A stretch of 35,545 bases of DNA from Massilia eurypsychrophila (lineage in GTDB: Bacteria; Pseudomonadota; Gammaproteobacteria; Burkholderiales; Burkholderiaceae_D): the NCBI RefSeq assembly GCF_002760655.1, contig NZ_PDOC01000032.1, positions 1 to 35,545 on the forward strand, written 5' to 3'. The position numbers and the translations under genes are program-made. A model generated the notes under the pieces. The model did no database searches. It had not been told where the DNA came from and was given only the letters and a program-made list of their open reading frames with translations. Positions 7,963 through 15,868 of this stretch are shown here, piece by piece. How positions within the stretch are numbered: position 1 is the first letter of the stretch; every line of letters begins with the position of its first letter.

Positions 7963-8685
7963 ATGCGCAAAGCGGAAAAGTTATTTCAGCTCGTAAACCT
8001 GATGCGCGCCAGGCAGCCGGTCACCGCGCAATCGCTCGCCGGCGAGCTTGGGGTATCGGTGCGCACGGTGTACCGCTACATCGTCGACCTGTCGGTCAGT
8101 GGCATTCCCATCTATGGCGAGCCAGGGGTCGGCTATCACCTGCACAAGCACTTCGAGCTTCCGCCATTAACCCTGACCGGAGAAGAGCTCGAGGCCCTGC
8201 TGCTGGGAGTGCAGATGGTGTCGATATCGACCGGCGTTCGGCTACCGGCCGCAGCCCGCTCGCTGCTCGCCAAGATTGATACCGTGCTGCCCGACTTGCA
8301 GGGCGCCCGGCTTAGACAATCGGCACATGCGCTGAGCGTCGGCGAGCGGCACACGTCCTCAGCGCTGTGGGATGCGCTGCAAGGCGCGGTGGCAGCGCAG
8401 CGCGTCGTGCATTTTCGCTACATCAGCCAGGACGGCACGGCGTCGGAACGCACCGCCTGGCCGCTTGGCCTGTTTTACTGGGGCGGCAAGTGGACTGTCG
8501 GGACCTGGTGCCTGCTGCGTCAGGCGTTCAGGGAATTCCGGGTCGACCGCATTGCCAACATCTGCGTCCTCGATGGCACCTTCGCGCCGACCACCGATAT
8601 CAACCTGGCGCACTACATGCAACAGCAGGCCGACACGTGGACACGCGTTCCGGCCCTACTGACACCACGTTGTCAGCAGGGCTAA
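7963..8685 (+). CDS. YafY-type transcriptional regulator (HTH + WYL)
   Basis: A 240-residue DNA-binding regulator. An N-terminal HTH_11-type helix-turn-helix (VTAQSLAGELGVSVRTVYRYIVDL) is followed by a wing, a linker and a WYL-type ligand domain (RVVHFRYISQDG, TAWPLGLFYWGGKW, then FRVDRI). The signature WYL residues read WTV here, which could alter ligand choice. ATG 7963 is preceded by AAGGA; the longer upstream frame has no ribosome site. A TACAAT just upstream (7920-7925) may be a -10 element. The small gene at 8722 follows 36 bases later and is probably in the same transcript. Confidence 0.88.
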   Translation: MRKAEKLFQLVNLMRARQPVTAQSLAGELGVSVRTVYRYIVDLSVSGIPIYGEPGVGYHLHKHFELPPLTLTGEELEALLLGVQMVSISTGVRLPAAARSLLAKIDTVLPDLQGARLRQSAHALSVGERHTSSALWDALQGAVAAQRVVHFRYISQDGTASERTAWPLGLFYWGGKWTVGTWCLLRQAFREFRVDRIANICVLDGTFAPTTDINLAHYMQQQADTWTRVPALLTPRCQQG

Positions 8686-8721
8686 CTTACACTCCAGGCT
8701 TCGAACAAAACGGAGCCACAC

Positions 8722-9054
8722 ATGTTAGTAAGCAATGCAATGAAAGAGCAGGCGCTGGGATTCGGCGGACTTGAATTCGCTACCTTCCGCTTACGGGAAG
8801 GCATCGGCGAGGACGCGCTTTTGGCAGCCTGCGACAAGGTGGATCGGGAATTTCTGCAGACCGAGACAGGGATATTCGGCCACCTGCTTTTAAAAGGAGC
8901 AGATGGCGTCTATGCCGATGTCACTTTCGCGGACACCCAGGCGCGCGCCCAACAGGTTTGCGCCAAATGGCTGGAGCAAGCGGTAGCACTGGAATACATC
9001 GCCCTATTCGATGAACAGTCGGTCAACATGACGTTTTGGGAACGCCTGCGCTAA
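8722..9054 (+). CDS. Small ABM-like (dimeric alpha-beta barrel) protein
   Basis: A 110-residue protein with the strand-helix-strand rhythm of dimeric alpha-beta barrel proteins: FATFRLREGI, then a helix (DALLAACDKVDREFL), GIFGHLLLKGADGVYADVTFAD, then a second helix with EYIALFDEQSVNMTFWERL. The family call is by pattern only, and no enzyme residues can be assigned. ATG 8722 has GGAG upstream. Its position right after the WYL regulator suggests it is a partner or target of that regulator. It is probably cytoplasmic. Confidence 0.65.
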   Translation: MLVSNAMKEQALGFGGLEFATFRLREGIGEDALLAACDKVDREFLQTETGIFGHLLLKGADGVYADVTFADTQARAQQVCAKWLEQAVALEYIALFDEQSVNMTFWERLR

Positions 9055-9078
9055 CGGCAGCCAACGAATGGTGTCCTG

Positions 9079-9369
9079 TCAGCGACGTACCGAAAACCTC
9101 GGACCGACGTTGGCCTCCTGCGCCACGCTGTCCTCGACCAGCCTCACCGTCCGGGTCGGCTGGGCAAACTCGATGCCTGCACGGGTAAAGCGACCGAACA
9201 TCGCCAGGAAGATCGCCTGCTGGGTTTCCATGTGGACCAGATAATCGGCCGTATTGACGTGATATACGGTTTCGATCCTGGCGAGCGTGGCGGCCAGATA
9301 CAGCCCGAGAGCGATTGCGAACGCCATCGTCCATCGGGTCATTGCATTGCCGAACAACTTGTATGCCAT
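9079..9369 (-). pseudogene. Internally deleted MscS-type mechanosensitive channel
   Basis: A 96-residue frame whose two ends both look like parts of one larger gene. The first 31 residues resemble the first membrane helix of a small channel (TRWTMAFAIALGLYLAATLA). From residue 32 it jumps to the C-terminal beta/alpha segment of MscS proteins (METQQAIFLAMFGRFTRAG, then IEFAQPTRTVRL). The pore helix and most of the beta domain, usually some 200-300 residues, are missing, and the fusion is in frame. ATG 9369 keeps a ribosome site (AGGGAAGG). A working channel is not expected, though a short membrane peptide could still be made. Confidence 0.7.
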
Positions 9370-9442
9370 CGGGCCTTCCCTTACGCCGCAAGAGAAGTTT
9401 GACCGCAGCGCCGCCGATAGTTCCTGCCAGCCGTCGCCGGGA

Positions 9443-10600
9443 TCAGCGTGCGGGAATCGCTTCGATGACGCGGCGGGCGAATTCGGCCGAGTTGCCGGCG
9501 TGCCAGCGCCAGACGATCAGCAGGTCGTGGTCCGGCGACACGGTGATGGTGTTGCTGCCCGCGCCCAGCGCGCCGTAGGCGTTGGCCGGCAGGCCGGGGA
9601 AGTTCTTGCCCTTGGTGTTGAGCCACCACAGGTAGCCGTAGTCGGGCCCGTGCTCGCTCGGCGCCAGCGCCGCCTTGACGAACGACGCCGGCACGATCTG
9701 CTGGCCGCCCCAGGCGCCGCCGCGCAGCCACAGGTAGCCGAAGCGCGCCATGTCCCACGAATTGATCCACATGCCGCCGCCCCAGCGGGTGCCGCCGCTG
9801 ACCGAGGGCGCGCGCTTGCCGCGCAGTTCCACGTAGCTATTGTGGTACGGCACCCACTTCCACGAGGTCGACGCGCCGATCGGCCCCATCACCTCATCCT
9901 GGAACACCTCCGGCACGCTCTTGTCCAGCACGCGCAGCAGCGACAGCGCCATGCGGTTGATGCGCACGTCGTTGTATTCATAGAACGTGCCGGGCTGCTG
10001 CAGCGCGCGCGGCTTGCGCTCGCCCTGGCCGTAAGCGGCGGCGCCGACAAAGTCGTGCTGCTTGCCCCAGATGGCGCCTTCCCATTCGGATTCCTGCTGC
10101 AGGTGCTGGCGCCAGGTCACCGCGGCGTTGCGTGGCGAGTCGTAGCCGCCGTCCAGCACGCGCTTGCCCACCGGCTCGTCCAGGCTGGCAATCTTGCCGT
10201 CGCGCTGGGCCACCGCGGCAACCGTCGACAGCATGCTCTTGGCCACCGAATAGGTCGGGTCGACAGACGCCGTGTCGCCGAACTCGGCCACCACGAATCC
10301 TTTGTAGATGACCAGGCCATTGGTGCGCGCACGCCGCGTCGGCATCGAACCGAGCAGCGTGCCGAAAGTTGCCTCCTGGTCGGAAAAGTCGAGCGCGCGC
10401 GTCGTCTCGTGGTGCCTGGCGTAACTTACCGCCGCCGCCAGCAGCGCCGGGTTCAAGCCCATCTCGGCCGGCGTCTTCCTGGCCCAGTCGCCAGGCGGCG
10501 GAAAATACTGCGGCTCGGCGGCGTGCACGGTAATCGGCATCAGCACGGCGGCAACACACAGGCGCAAGGCGGCGCGCCGGGACGATGTCATCATCTGCAA
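9443..10600 (-). CDS. Exported serine hydrolase, class C beta-lactamase-like
   Basis: A 385-residue protein of the beta-lactamase/penicillin-binding-protein fold (EstB / 6-aminohexanoate-dimer hydrolase type). The nucleophile motif SVAK is at 118-121 and the second-motif tyrosine lies in PGTFYEYND (Y209). RWGGGMWINSWDMARFGYL and DYGYLWWLNTKG are typical of this group. A signal peptide (about 1-28, ending THVHAA-like as VHAA) sends it out of the cytoplasm. Start: ATG 10600, with a second in-frame ATG two codons later. Substrate is unknown; esterase or amidase activity is likelier than antibiotic hydrolysis. It follows the CYTH gene by 15 bases on the same strand. Confidence 0.85.
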   Translation of the reverse strand: MQMMTSSRRAALRLCVAAVLMPITVHAAEPQYFPPPGDWARKTPAEMGLNPALLAAAVSYARHHETTRALDFSDQEATFGTLLGSMPTRRARTNGLVIYKGFVVAEFGDTASVDPTYSVAKSMLSTVAAVAQRDGKIASLDEPVGKRVLDGGYDSPRNAAVTWRQHLQQESEWEGAIWGKQHDFVGAAAYGQGERKPRALQQPGTFYEYNDVRINRMALSLLRVLDKSVPEVFQDEVMGPIGASTSWKWVPYHNSYVELRGKRAPSVSGGTRWGGGMWINSWDMARFGYLWLRGGAWGGQQIVPASFVKAALAPSEHGPDYGYLWWLNTKGKNFPGLPANAYGALGAGSNTITVSPDHDLLIVWRWHAGNSAEFARRVIEAIPAR

Positions 10601-10615
10601 CTTTCTTTGGGATGG

Positions 10616-11080
10616 CTACCAGCTTGAAAACGGATGACGCACCAGGTTCGAGTTGTAATAGCGCCGGTCGTCGGTGACGTCGGCGCCGATCCACTCCGGC
10701 TTGTCGAACTGCTGGTCTTCGGCGCCGAGCTCGATCTCGGCCAGCACCAGACCCTGGTTTACGCCGAGAAATTCGTCGACCTCCCAGGTGTTGCCGGCAA
10801 AGTCGATGCGGCGGCGGTACTTTTCGACGAGCGGCTGCTCGCACAAGCGTTCGAGCAACTCGTTGGCGTCGGCCAGCGGAATCGGATACTCCCACTCGCC
10901 GCGGGTGGCGCCGACGCTCTTGCCCTTGATGGTCATGCAGGCGCGCTCGCCTTCGACGCGCACCCGCACCACCCGCGCCGGATCGGACGACAGGTAGCCC
11001 TGGCGCAGCAGCACTGGCGCACCTAGCGCGCGCCAGCCGTCGCCGGCGAGCAGGAACTTGCGCTCGATCTCGACGCCCAT
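10616..11080 (-). CDS. CYTH domain protein (triphosphatase/adenylate cyclase fold)
   Basis: A 154-residue single-domain protein. The defining ExExK motif is at the start (MGVEIERKFLL: E4, E6, K8), followed by the charged tunnel strands RVVRVRVEGERACMTIKG, EWEYPI, RRRIDFAGNTWEVDEFLG and LVLAEIELG. Short bacterial CYTH proteins usually hydrolyse inorganic triphosphate or similar metal-bound triphosphates. No CHAD domain is attached. ATG 11080 lies 2 bases after the stop of the carboxypeptidase gene, so the two are translationally linked. Confidence 0.9.
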   Translation of the reverse strand: MGVEIERKFLLAGDGWRALGAPVLLRQGYLSSDPARVVRVRVEGERACMTIKGKSVGATRGEWEYPIPLADANELLERLCEQPLVEKYRRRIDFAGNTWEVDEFLGVNQGLVLAEIELGAEDQQFDKPEWIGADVTDDRRYYNSNLVRHPFSSW

Positions 11081-11082
11081 GA

Positions 11083-12204
11083 TCAGTCCAGCGACTGCAG
11101 GATCGGCTGCAGGATCGCAGCGCCGAGCACGCTGCTGCGCGCGCCGTTCCAGCCGGTGTAGGTGTCTGGCAGGTCGGCGTTGTCCTTGAACGGCATTTCG
11201 AGCGTCAGCGACAGGCACTTGAACGTGTGGCCGATGTACTTCGACGCCAACGTCAGCATGTCTTCGTTGTACTTGCTGGCGGCGTAGCCGTACACGCTCT
11301 GGAAGTCCGGGCTGGCCGCCATGTACTGGTCGACAAACGCCTTCTGCCTGGCAGCGCGCTCGGGGGTGAAGTCGGCCAGCATCTCGTTGCCGGCCACGAA
11401 GTTGTATGGCAGCGCTTCGTCGCCGTGGATGTCGAAGAACATGTCGCAGCCGACTTCGTGGATCTTGTTCTTCACGCACAGCACTTCAGGGCTGCGCTCG
11501 AGCGAGGGCGTCATCCATTCGCGGTTCAGGTTGGCGCCGGCGGCGTTGGTGCGCAGGTTGCCGCGGTAGGCGCCGTCCGGATTCATGTTCGGCACGATGT
11601 AGAACACGGCGCGCTGCAGCAGCTTGCGGGCGACCGGGTTGGCGTCGTCGAGCAAGGCGTCGAGCATGCCTTCGACGAACCACTCGGCCATCGTCTCGCC
11701 CGGATGCTGGCGCGCGATGACCCAGATCTTCCTGGCCGCCGACGGATTGCCGACCACCACCAGGTTCATGTCGCGCCCGTCGACCGTGCTGCCGATGTCG
11801 ATCACGCGCGCCAGCGGGTTCTCGGCCACCTCGCCGAGCAGGCGCAGGTGGCGTTCCCACGAGTACGGCTCGAAGTAGGCGTAGTAGACGCTGTCGAGTT
11901 CTGGCGTGTGGCTGATCGTCATGACCTGGCCGTCGAAGCTGGTGGCGACGCGGAACCACGTCTCGCCGTCATAGCTGGCGCAGGCCTGGTAGCCTTCGAA
12001 GCCCTTCGGATAGGTGGCCTGGCCGGCGTTCAGGAAGCGGATCGTGCACGCTTGCCCGCGCGCGCCCTGCAGGCGGAAGTGGAACCACTGGTGGATGTCC
12101 GCGTGCGAATCGCTGCGCAGGTTCAGGTCGATCCGGGCGGCACTGTCGGCGGCCACCACGTCGATGGCGCCGGAGTCGAACAGCTGGCTGATTTTGATGG
12201 GCAT
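11083..12204 (-). CDS. M14 family zinc carboxypeptidase (AGBL/Nna1-like)
   Basis: A 373-residue protein with an N-terminal beta-rich domain (about 1-120) and an M14 peptidase domain. The zinc ligands are in RQHPGETMAEWF (His, Glu) and FFDIHGDEALPY (His); the catalytic glutamate is probably in LTLEMPFKD. NMNPDGAYRGNLRTNAAG and LNREW fit the cytosolic carboxypeptidase subgroup. No signal peptide is seen, so it should be cytoplasmic. ATG 12204 has AAGGA upstream; the frame continues upstream but without coding character. It is followed directly by the CYTH gene. Confidence 0.9.
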   Translation of the reverse strand: MPIKISQLFDSGAIDVVAADSAARIDLNLRSDSHADIHQWFHFRLQGARGQACTIRFLNAGQATYPKGFEGYQACASYDGETWFRVATSFDGQVMTISHTPELDSVYYAYFEPYSWERHLRLLGEVAENPLARVIDIGSTVDGRDMNLVVVGNPSAARKIWVIARQHPGETMAEWFVEGMLDALLDDANPVARKLLQRAVFYIVPNMNPDGAYRGNLRTNAAGANLNREWMTPSLERSPEVLCVKNKIHEVGCDMFFDIHGDEALPYNFVAGNEMLADFTPERAARQKAFVDQYMAASPDFQSVYGYAASKYNEDMLTLASKYIGHTFKCLSLTLEMPFKDNADLPDTYTGWNGARSSVLGAAILQPILQSLD

Positions 12205-12284
12205 GGAAGATCCTTGAAAAACGGGTTCACGAAGATGAGCATGATACCCGTATTTCAGGCGCCGCCGACAGCGCCGCCGCTGCC

Positions 12285-12689
12285 TCAGGCGTCGAGATTG
12301 ATCAGGTCGCCCTGGTAGTGTTCCATGATCTGGCGCATCAGTTCGACATTGCCACGGTCGAGCAGCACCGTCAGGTTCGGTTTGCGGTCGAGCTCGATGG
12401 TCATGCGGATGAAATCGTTGAACTGGCGGCACTGCACGCTGAGCGCGCGCGGGGTCACCTGATCGTCCCAGTCCTGCTGGTAGATCGGCGGCGGCGCCGG
12501 CGGCTGCAGCAGGTTCGGGTCCTGGTTGACCGGCAGGTGCTTGAGCAGCCAGAACACGATCGAGGCCGGCACGAAGACGCCCGAGTCTTTCGCTTCGCGG
12601 TAGGAAAATTTGAACAGCAGCAGGTTGCCCACCTGATCGCAGGACATGCACATGCTCTTGACTTGACGGATAACCGCTTGTTTCACCAC
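12285..12689 (-). CDS. Conserved-looking protein of unknown function
   Basis: A 134-residue protein starting with GTG at 12689 (a second GTG follows at once), with GGGGA 5 bases upstream. It has two cysteines in CMSCDQVG near the N-terminus, a proline-rich middle (LLQPPAPPPIYQQDWDD) and an acidic helical C-terminus. The composition looks coding, with no membrane segment and no signal peptide. I do not recognise it. It lies 80 bases upstream of the M14 gene on the same strand and may share its transcript. Confidence 0.65.
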   Translation of the reverse strand: MVKQAVIRQVKSMCMSCDQVGNLLLFKFSYREAKDSGVFVPASIVFWLLKHLPVNQDPNLLQPPAPPPIYQQDWDDQVTPRALSVQCRQFNDFIRMTIELDRKPNLTVLLDRGNVELMRQIMEHYQGDLINLDA

Positions 12690-12775
12690 GAAATTCCCCA
12701 GGGTAGATTGAAAAGGCGCGACGATTCTACCCCATCCATTCTGGTGAATGGGTGAAACCGGAATGGGAAAGCGGA

Positions 12776-12805
12776 AATAAAAAGCGGGGAGCAGACGCCC
12801 CCCGC
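12776..12805 (-). terminator. Terminator for the KGG-repeat gene
   Basis: On the minus strand a 9-pair stem (GCGGGG, a G-U pair, GC; loop GTCT) at 12805-12784 is followed by TTTTTATT. It lies 58 bases after the stop at 12864. Confidence 0.85.
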
Positions 12806-12863
12806 CGTACCACGAGCCTGGCCGCCCGATGCCAGCGTCACTGCCGGCACCGAAGGGCCCAGG

Positions 12864-13244
12864 CTACTTCTTGCTGCCGCTCGAACGACCGGACTTGCCG
12901 CCTTCGCTGCCGCCTTCGCCGCCGCTGCGGTTGCCGCCACCTTGCTCGGATTGCTTGCTGCCGCCCTGCTCTGCCTTGCTGCTGGCGCGCTCGCTGCTGC
13001 GCGAGCTCGACTCCGCCGATTGCCGGTTGCCGTGGCTCATGCTGCCGGCCTTGCGGGCTTCCTCGGACGTGAACTCATGCGCCGTGCCCTTCTGATGTGC
13101 CGCCTTGCCGCCCTCGCTGGCTATTTCGCGCTGACGGGCCGGATCCATGGATGCGAATCCGCGATTCTTGGTACCGCCCCCCTGGCTTGCGCCCTGGTTG
13201 CCGCTCTGCTTGTTGCCTTGGTTACCCTGATTACTTGAAGCCAT
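12864..13244 (-). CDS. KGG-repeat stress-induced hydrophilic protein
   Basis: A 126-residue, highly hydrophilic protein. Residues 26-72 hold two units of the stress-type KGG motif: RGFASMDPARQREIASEGG and AHEFTSEEARKAGSM. In the first the KGG appears as EGGKAAH, and the second is degenerate. The tails are low-complexity Gln/Gly/Ser/Asn, predicted disordered. Such proteins are linked to general stress and stationary phase; the mechanism is unknown. ATG 13244 has GGGAGG upstream. It is divergent from another disordered protein gene at 13577 and shares with it a 330-base control region. Confidence 0.88.
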   Translation of the reverse strand: MASSNQGNQGNKQSGNQGASQGGGTKNRGFASMDPARQREIASEGGKAAHQKGTAHEFTSEEARKAGSMSHGNRQSAESSSRSSERASSKAEQGGSKQSEQGGGNRSGGEGGSEGGKSGRSSGSKK

Positions 13245-13576
13245 GGTGAACCTCCCTCATCTGTTCAATCCGCCGCGATTGCGGAGGTCGATGCCCGATC
13301 CGTTCTCCGGCATGGCCGTTGAGCGAGCAGGTTAAACCATCTTATGCAGCGTGGATGGATGAGGGTATAGGACGAAAGCAGCCGACTTTGTAGGACAACA
13401 GGCGACAGAAAATGCGATAAATCAAAGGTCAGGCTCCCGTCAGTGTGCGTCCTACACCGGCTCGGTCGGTATTCCTATTCTGAACCGTGTAACAATCCTG
13501 CATGATGGCAATCTAATATCGGGCGTCACCGCGCCGCAGTTCACCGCATTTTCACTTCCACGCAAAGGAAACCATC
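13245..13576. promoter_or_regulatory. Shared control region with GTAGGAC-type boxes
   Basis: No gene is seen in these 332 bases between two divergent small hydrophilic-protein genes. TGTAGGAC at 13389-13396 is matched by an inverted GTCCTACA at 13449-13456. A 7-of-8 copy (TATAGGAC) lies at 13366-13373, 23 bases (about two helical turns) from the first. These look like operator half-sites for a common regulator, but no known regulator can be named. Exact promoters cannot be placed. Confidence 0.4.
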
Positions 13577-13891
13577 ATGACCACGTCGAATCAACGCAGC
13601 ACGGACAACAACCAGACCGACAATGGCAGCAACGAGCTGAACGTGTCGTCGTCGCGTGCCTTTTCGAAAGACGACACCACGTCCACGCCGGACGGCGCGA
13701 CGCAGGTGCACGCGTCGAACGACGTTGCCGGCGGCCTGCCGAAAAGTCCTGCCGGCAAACACCTGGCCGCCGACCAGAAAATGGACGACGACACCGGCTT
13801 GTCGAACACCGTCAACCAGCCGCCGGCCAACCCCGACCGGCAAGACCTGCAGAGCAACGTCGGCCGCCGCTCCGATGGCACGCCGGACTAA
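13577..13891 (+). CDS. Small disordered hydrophilic protein
   Basis: A 104-residue protein, almost entirely Asn/Asp/Ser/Thr/Gln/Lys, with no hydrophobic core and no cysteine, so probably unfolded on its own. ATG 13577 is preceded by AAAGGAA. I do not recognise the family. Its composition and its position opposite the KGG-repeat gene suggest a stress or desiccation role (inference). Confidence 0.65.
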   Translation: MTTSNQRSTDNNQTDNGSNELNVSSSRAFSKDDTTSTPDGATQVHASNDVAGGLPKSPAGKHLAADQKMDDDTGLSNTVNQPPANPDRQDLQSNVGRRSDGTPD

Positions 13892-13897
13892 GCAGCA

Positions 13898-13932
13898 GGC
13901 GGGGCTGCCCTCACCTGCCGGGGCGCCCCGCC
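13898..13932 (+). terminator. Possible terminator hairpin, no T-run
   Basis: GGCGGGGC (13898-13905) pairs perfectly with GCCCCGCC (13925-13932), 6 bases after the stop at 13891. Only GATATTTCC follows, so intrinsic termination would be weak. Confidence 0.35.
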
Positions 13933-14032
13933 GATATTTCCCAAACGCAGCCAACGTAGCGCTGCCATTCCCAGCAAGCGCGTATATTCTTGGCAAAACC
14001 ACACCTCATCAATAATTCAGCAGGAGAAGCAC

Positions 14033-14917
14033 ATGAAATGGGAAGGCAATCGCGAGAGCGATAACGTCGAAGACCGCCGCGGTGACGGCGGCGGCGGCGG
14101 CGGCGGCTTTGGTTTCGGTGGACGCTCGATCGGTATCGGCACCATCGCCATTGCGCTCGTCGGGTCGTACTTCCTGGGTGTGAGCCCAATGACGATCATC
14201 AACATGCTCAGCGGCGGCGGCGGCGCCGTGCCGGTGCAGCAGGAGCAAGGGTCGGCCCAGCGCCCGCCCGCGTCCGACACCCAGGCCAGGTTCGTCTCGA
14301 CCGTGCTGGCCGACACCGAAGACACCTGGAGCGAGCTGTTCCGCGCCCAGAATGCCCAGTACGTCAAGCCGAAGCTGGTGCTGTTTACCGGCGCGACGCA
14401 GACAGCTTGCGGCACCGGGCAGAGCGCTTCCGGGCCGTTTTATTGCCCCGGCGACCAGAAGGTGTACATCGACCTGGCCTTCTTCCGCCTGATGGAGGAG
14501 CGTTTCAAGGTCACCGGCGAATTCGCGCAAGCGTATGTCATCGCGCACGAAGTGGGCCACCACGTCCAGCACCTGCTCGGCATCGACCAGAAAGTCGCTG
14601 CCGTGCGCCAGAGCGGCAATGAGCGCCAGGCCAATGCGGCATCGGTGCGCCTGGAACTGCAAGCCGATTGTTTTGCCGGTGTCTGGGCGTTCCACGCCAA
14701 CCGCTCGCGCAGCATCCTTGAAAAAGGCGACGTCGAAGCGGCGCTGACGGCAGCCACAGCAATCGGCGACGATACGCTGCAGCGCCAGTCGCAAGGCACA
14801 GTCGTGCCCGATTCGTTCACGCACGGCACGTCGGCGCAGCGTGTGCGCTGGTTCAACAAGGGCATCGAGACGGGCCAGTTCGAACAGTGCGACACCTTCA
14901 ACGAGCGCCAGCTGTGA
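14033..14917 (+). CDS. KPN_02809 (YpfJ) family neutral zinc metallopeptidase
   Basis: A 294-residue membrane-anchored protein. The N-terminus is acidic, then very Gly-rich (residues 19-30), followed by one membrane helix (about 32-52: SIGIGTIAIALVGSYFLGV) that places the rest in the periplasm. The zinc motif HEVGHH is at 172-177, with downstream acidic ligand candidates in LELQADCFAGVWA. Two cysteines (C126, C138) may form a disulfide. ATG 14033 has CAGGAG upstream. The stop overlaps the start of the next gene (GTGA at 14914-14917). The natural substrate of this family is not known. Confidence 0.92.
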   Translation: MKWEGNRESDNVEDRRGDGGGGGGGFGFGGRSIGIGTIAIALVGSYFLGVSPMTIINMLSGGGGAVPVQQEQGSAQRPPASDTQARFVSTVLADTEDTWSELFRAQNAQYVKPKLVLFTGATQTACGTGQSASGPFYCPGDQKVYIDLAFFRLMEERFKVTGEFAQAYVIAHEVGHHVQHLLGIDQKVAAVRQSGNERQANAASVRLELQADCFAGVWAFHANRSRSILEKGDVEAALTAATAIGDDTLQRQSQGTVVPDSFTHGTSAQRVRWFNKGIETGQFEQCDTFNERQL

Positions 14918-15807
14918 AGTGGCTCGCGGTCGGCGCCGGCATCGTCGCGCTGGGCTCTCTGGTAGCCTGCTCGCCGCTGACGGCGCTCAACGCGCTGTCG
15001 CCGGCGATCGGCTCCGACAGCGACGTCGACATCGCCTACGGCCCGGGCACCCGCAACAAGCTCGACATCTACCGCCCGGCCAAGGGCGGCGCCGCCGCGC
15101 CGGTGGTGGTGTTCTTCTACGGCGGCAACTGGAGCACCGGCCAGCGCCGTGACTACGCCTTTGTCGGCCGCGCACTCGCCGCGCGCGGCATCGTCGTCGT
15201 CATTCCCGACTACCGGCTGTATCCCGAAGTGCGCTATCCCGACTTCCTCGACGACTCCGCGCAGGCGGTGGCGTGGACCGCGAAGCAGATCGCGGCCTAC
15301 GGCGGCGACCCGGCGCGCCTGTTCGTCATGGGCCACAGCGCCGGCGCCTACAACGCGTCGATGATCGCGCTCGATCCGCGCTGGCTCGGCAAGCAAGGCA
15401 TGGCGCCGAGCGCGCTGACCGGCTGGATCGGCCTGGCCGGCCCCTACGATTTCATTCCGATCGTCAACCCGACCGCGCGGCCGGTGTTCCATCATCCGAA
15501 TACGCCGGCCGATTCGCAACCGGTCAACCATGTTGGCGGCGCGGCGCTGCCGGCGTTGCTGATTGCCGCGCGCAACGACAAGCTGGTCAATCCGGTGCGC
15601 AATACTGGTGGCCTGGCGACCCGGCTGCGCGCGGCCGGCGTGCCGGTCGAGGAAGTCTATTACGACGGCGTCAGCCACACCACGCTGGTGGCCTCGATGG
15701 CCGCACCGCTGCGCACGCTCGCGCCGACGGTCGATGCGGTGGCGCGCTTTGTCCAGGCGAGCGCGAAGCGTCCCATTGACGCAGGTTCAACCCGCGTGAC
15801 TCGGTAA
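14914..15807 (+). CDS. Lipoprotein alpha/beta-hydrolase (esterase)
   Basis: A 297-residue hydrolase. GTG 14914 overlaps the previous stop as GTGA, giving translational coupling. The N-terminus is then a lipoprotein signal with lipobox LVAC (C19). The oxyanion segment reads FFYGGNWSTG, with Tyr where HGG would normally have His. The nucleophile motif is GHSAGAYN; the acid is probably in RNDKLVNP and the histidine in DGVSHTTL. This matches BD-FAE/carboxylesterase-type proteins. It should be membrane-tethered in the envelope next to the metallopeptidase. The substrate is unknown. Confidence 0.88.
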   Translation: MKWLAVGAGIVALGSLVACSPLTALNALSPAIGSDSDVDIAYGPGTRNKLDIYRPAKGGAAAPVVVFFYGGNWSTGQRRDYAFVGRALAARGIVVVIPDYRLYPEVRYPDFLDDSAQAVAWTAKQIAAYGGDPARLFVMGHSAGAYNASMIALDPRWLGKQGMAPSALTGWIGLAGPYDFIPIVNPTARPVFHHPNTPADSQPVNHVGGAALPALLIAARNDKLVNPVRNTGGLATRLRAAGVPVEEVYYDGVSHTTLVASMAAPLRTLAPTVDAVARFVQASAKRPIDAGSTRVTR

Positions 15808-15868
15808 GAACTGCCGCCCCGGCGGCATGATCCAACTCGAACAAACAGGTAGTGTTCGTGGGGGAGCC

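Noticed and set aside
15812-15827. TGCCGCC-CC-GGCGGCA as a terminator after the esterase
   Set aside because: The 2-base loop is too small and no T-run follows; such GC palindromes are common in this DNA.
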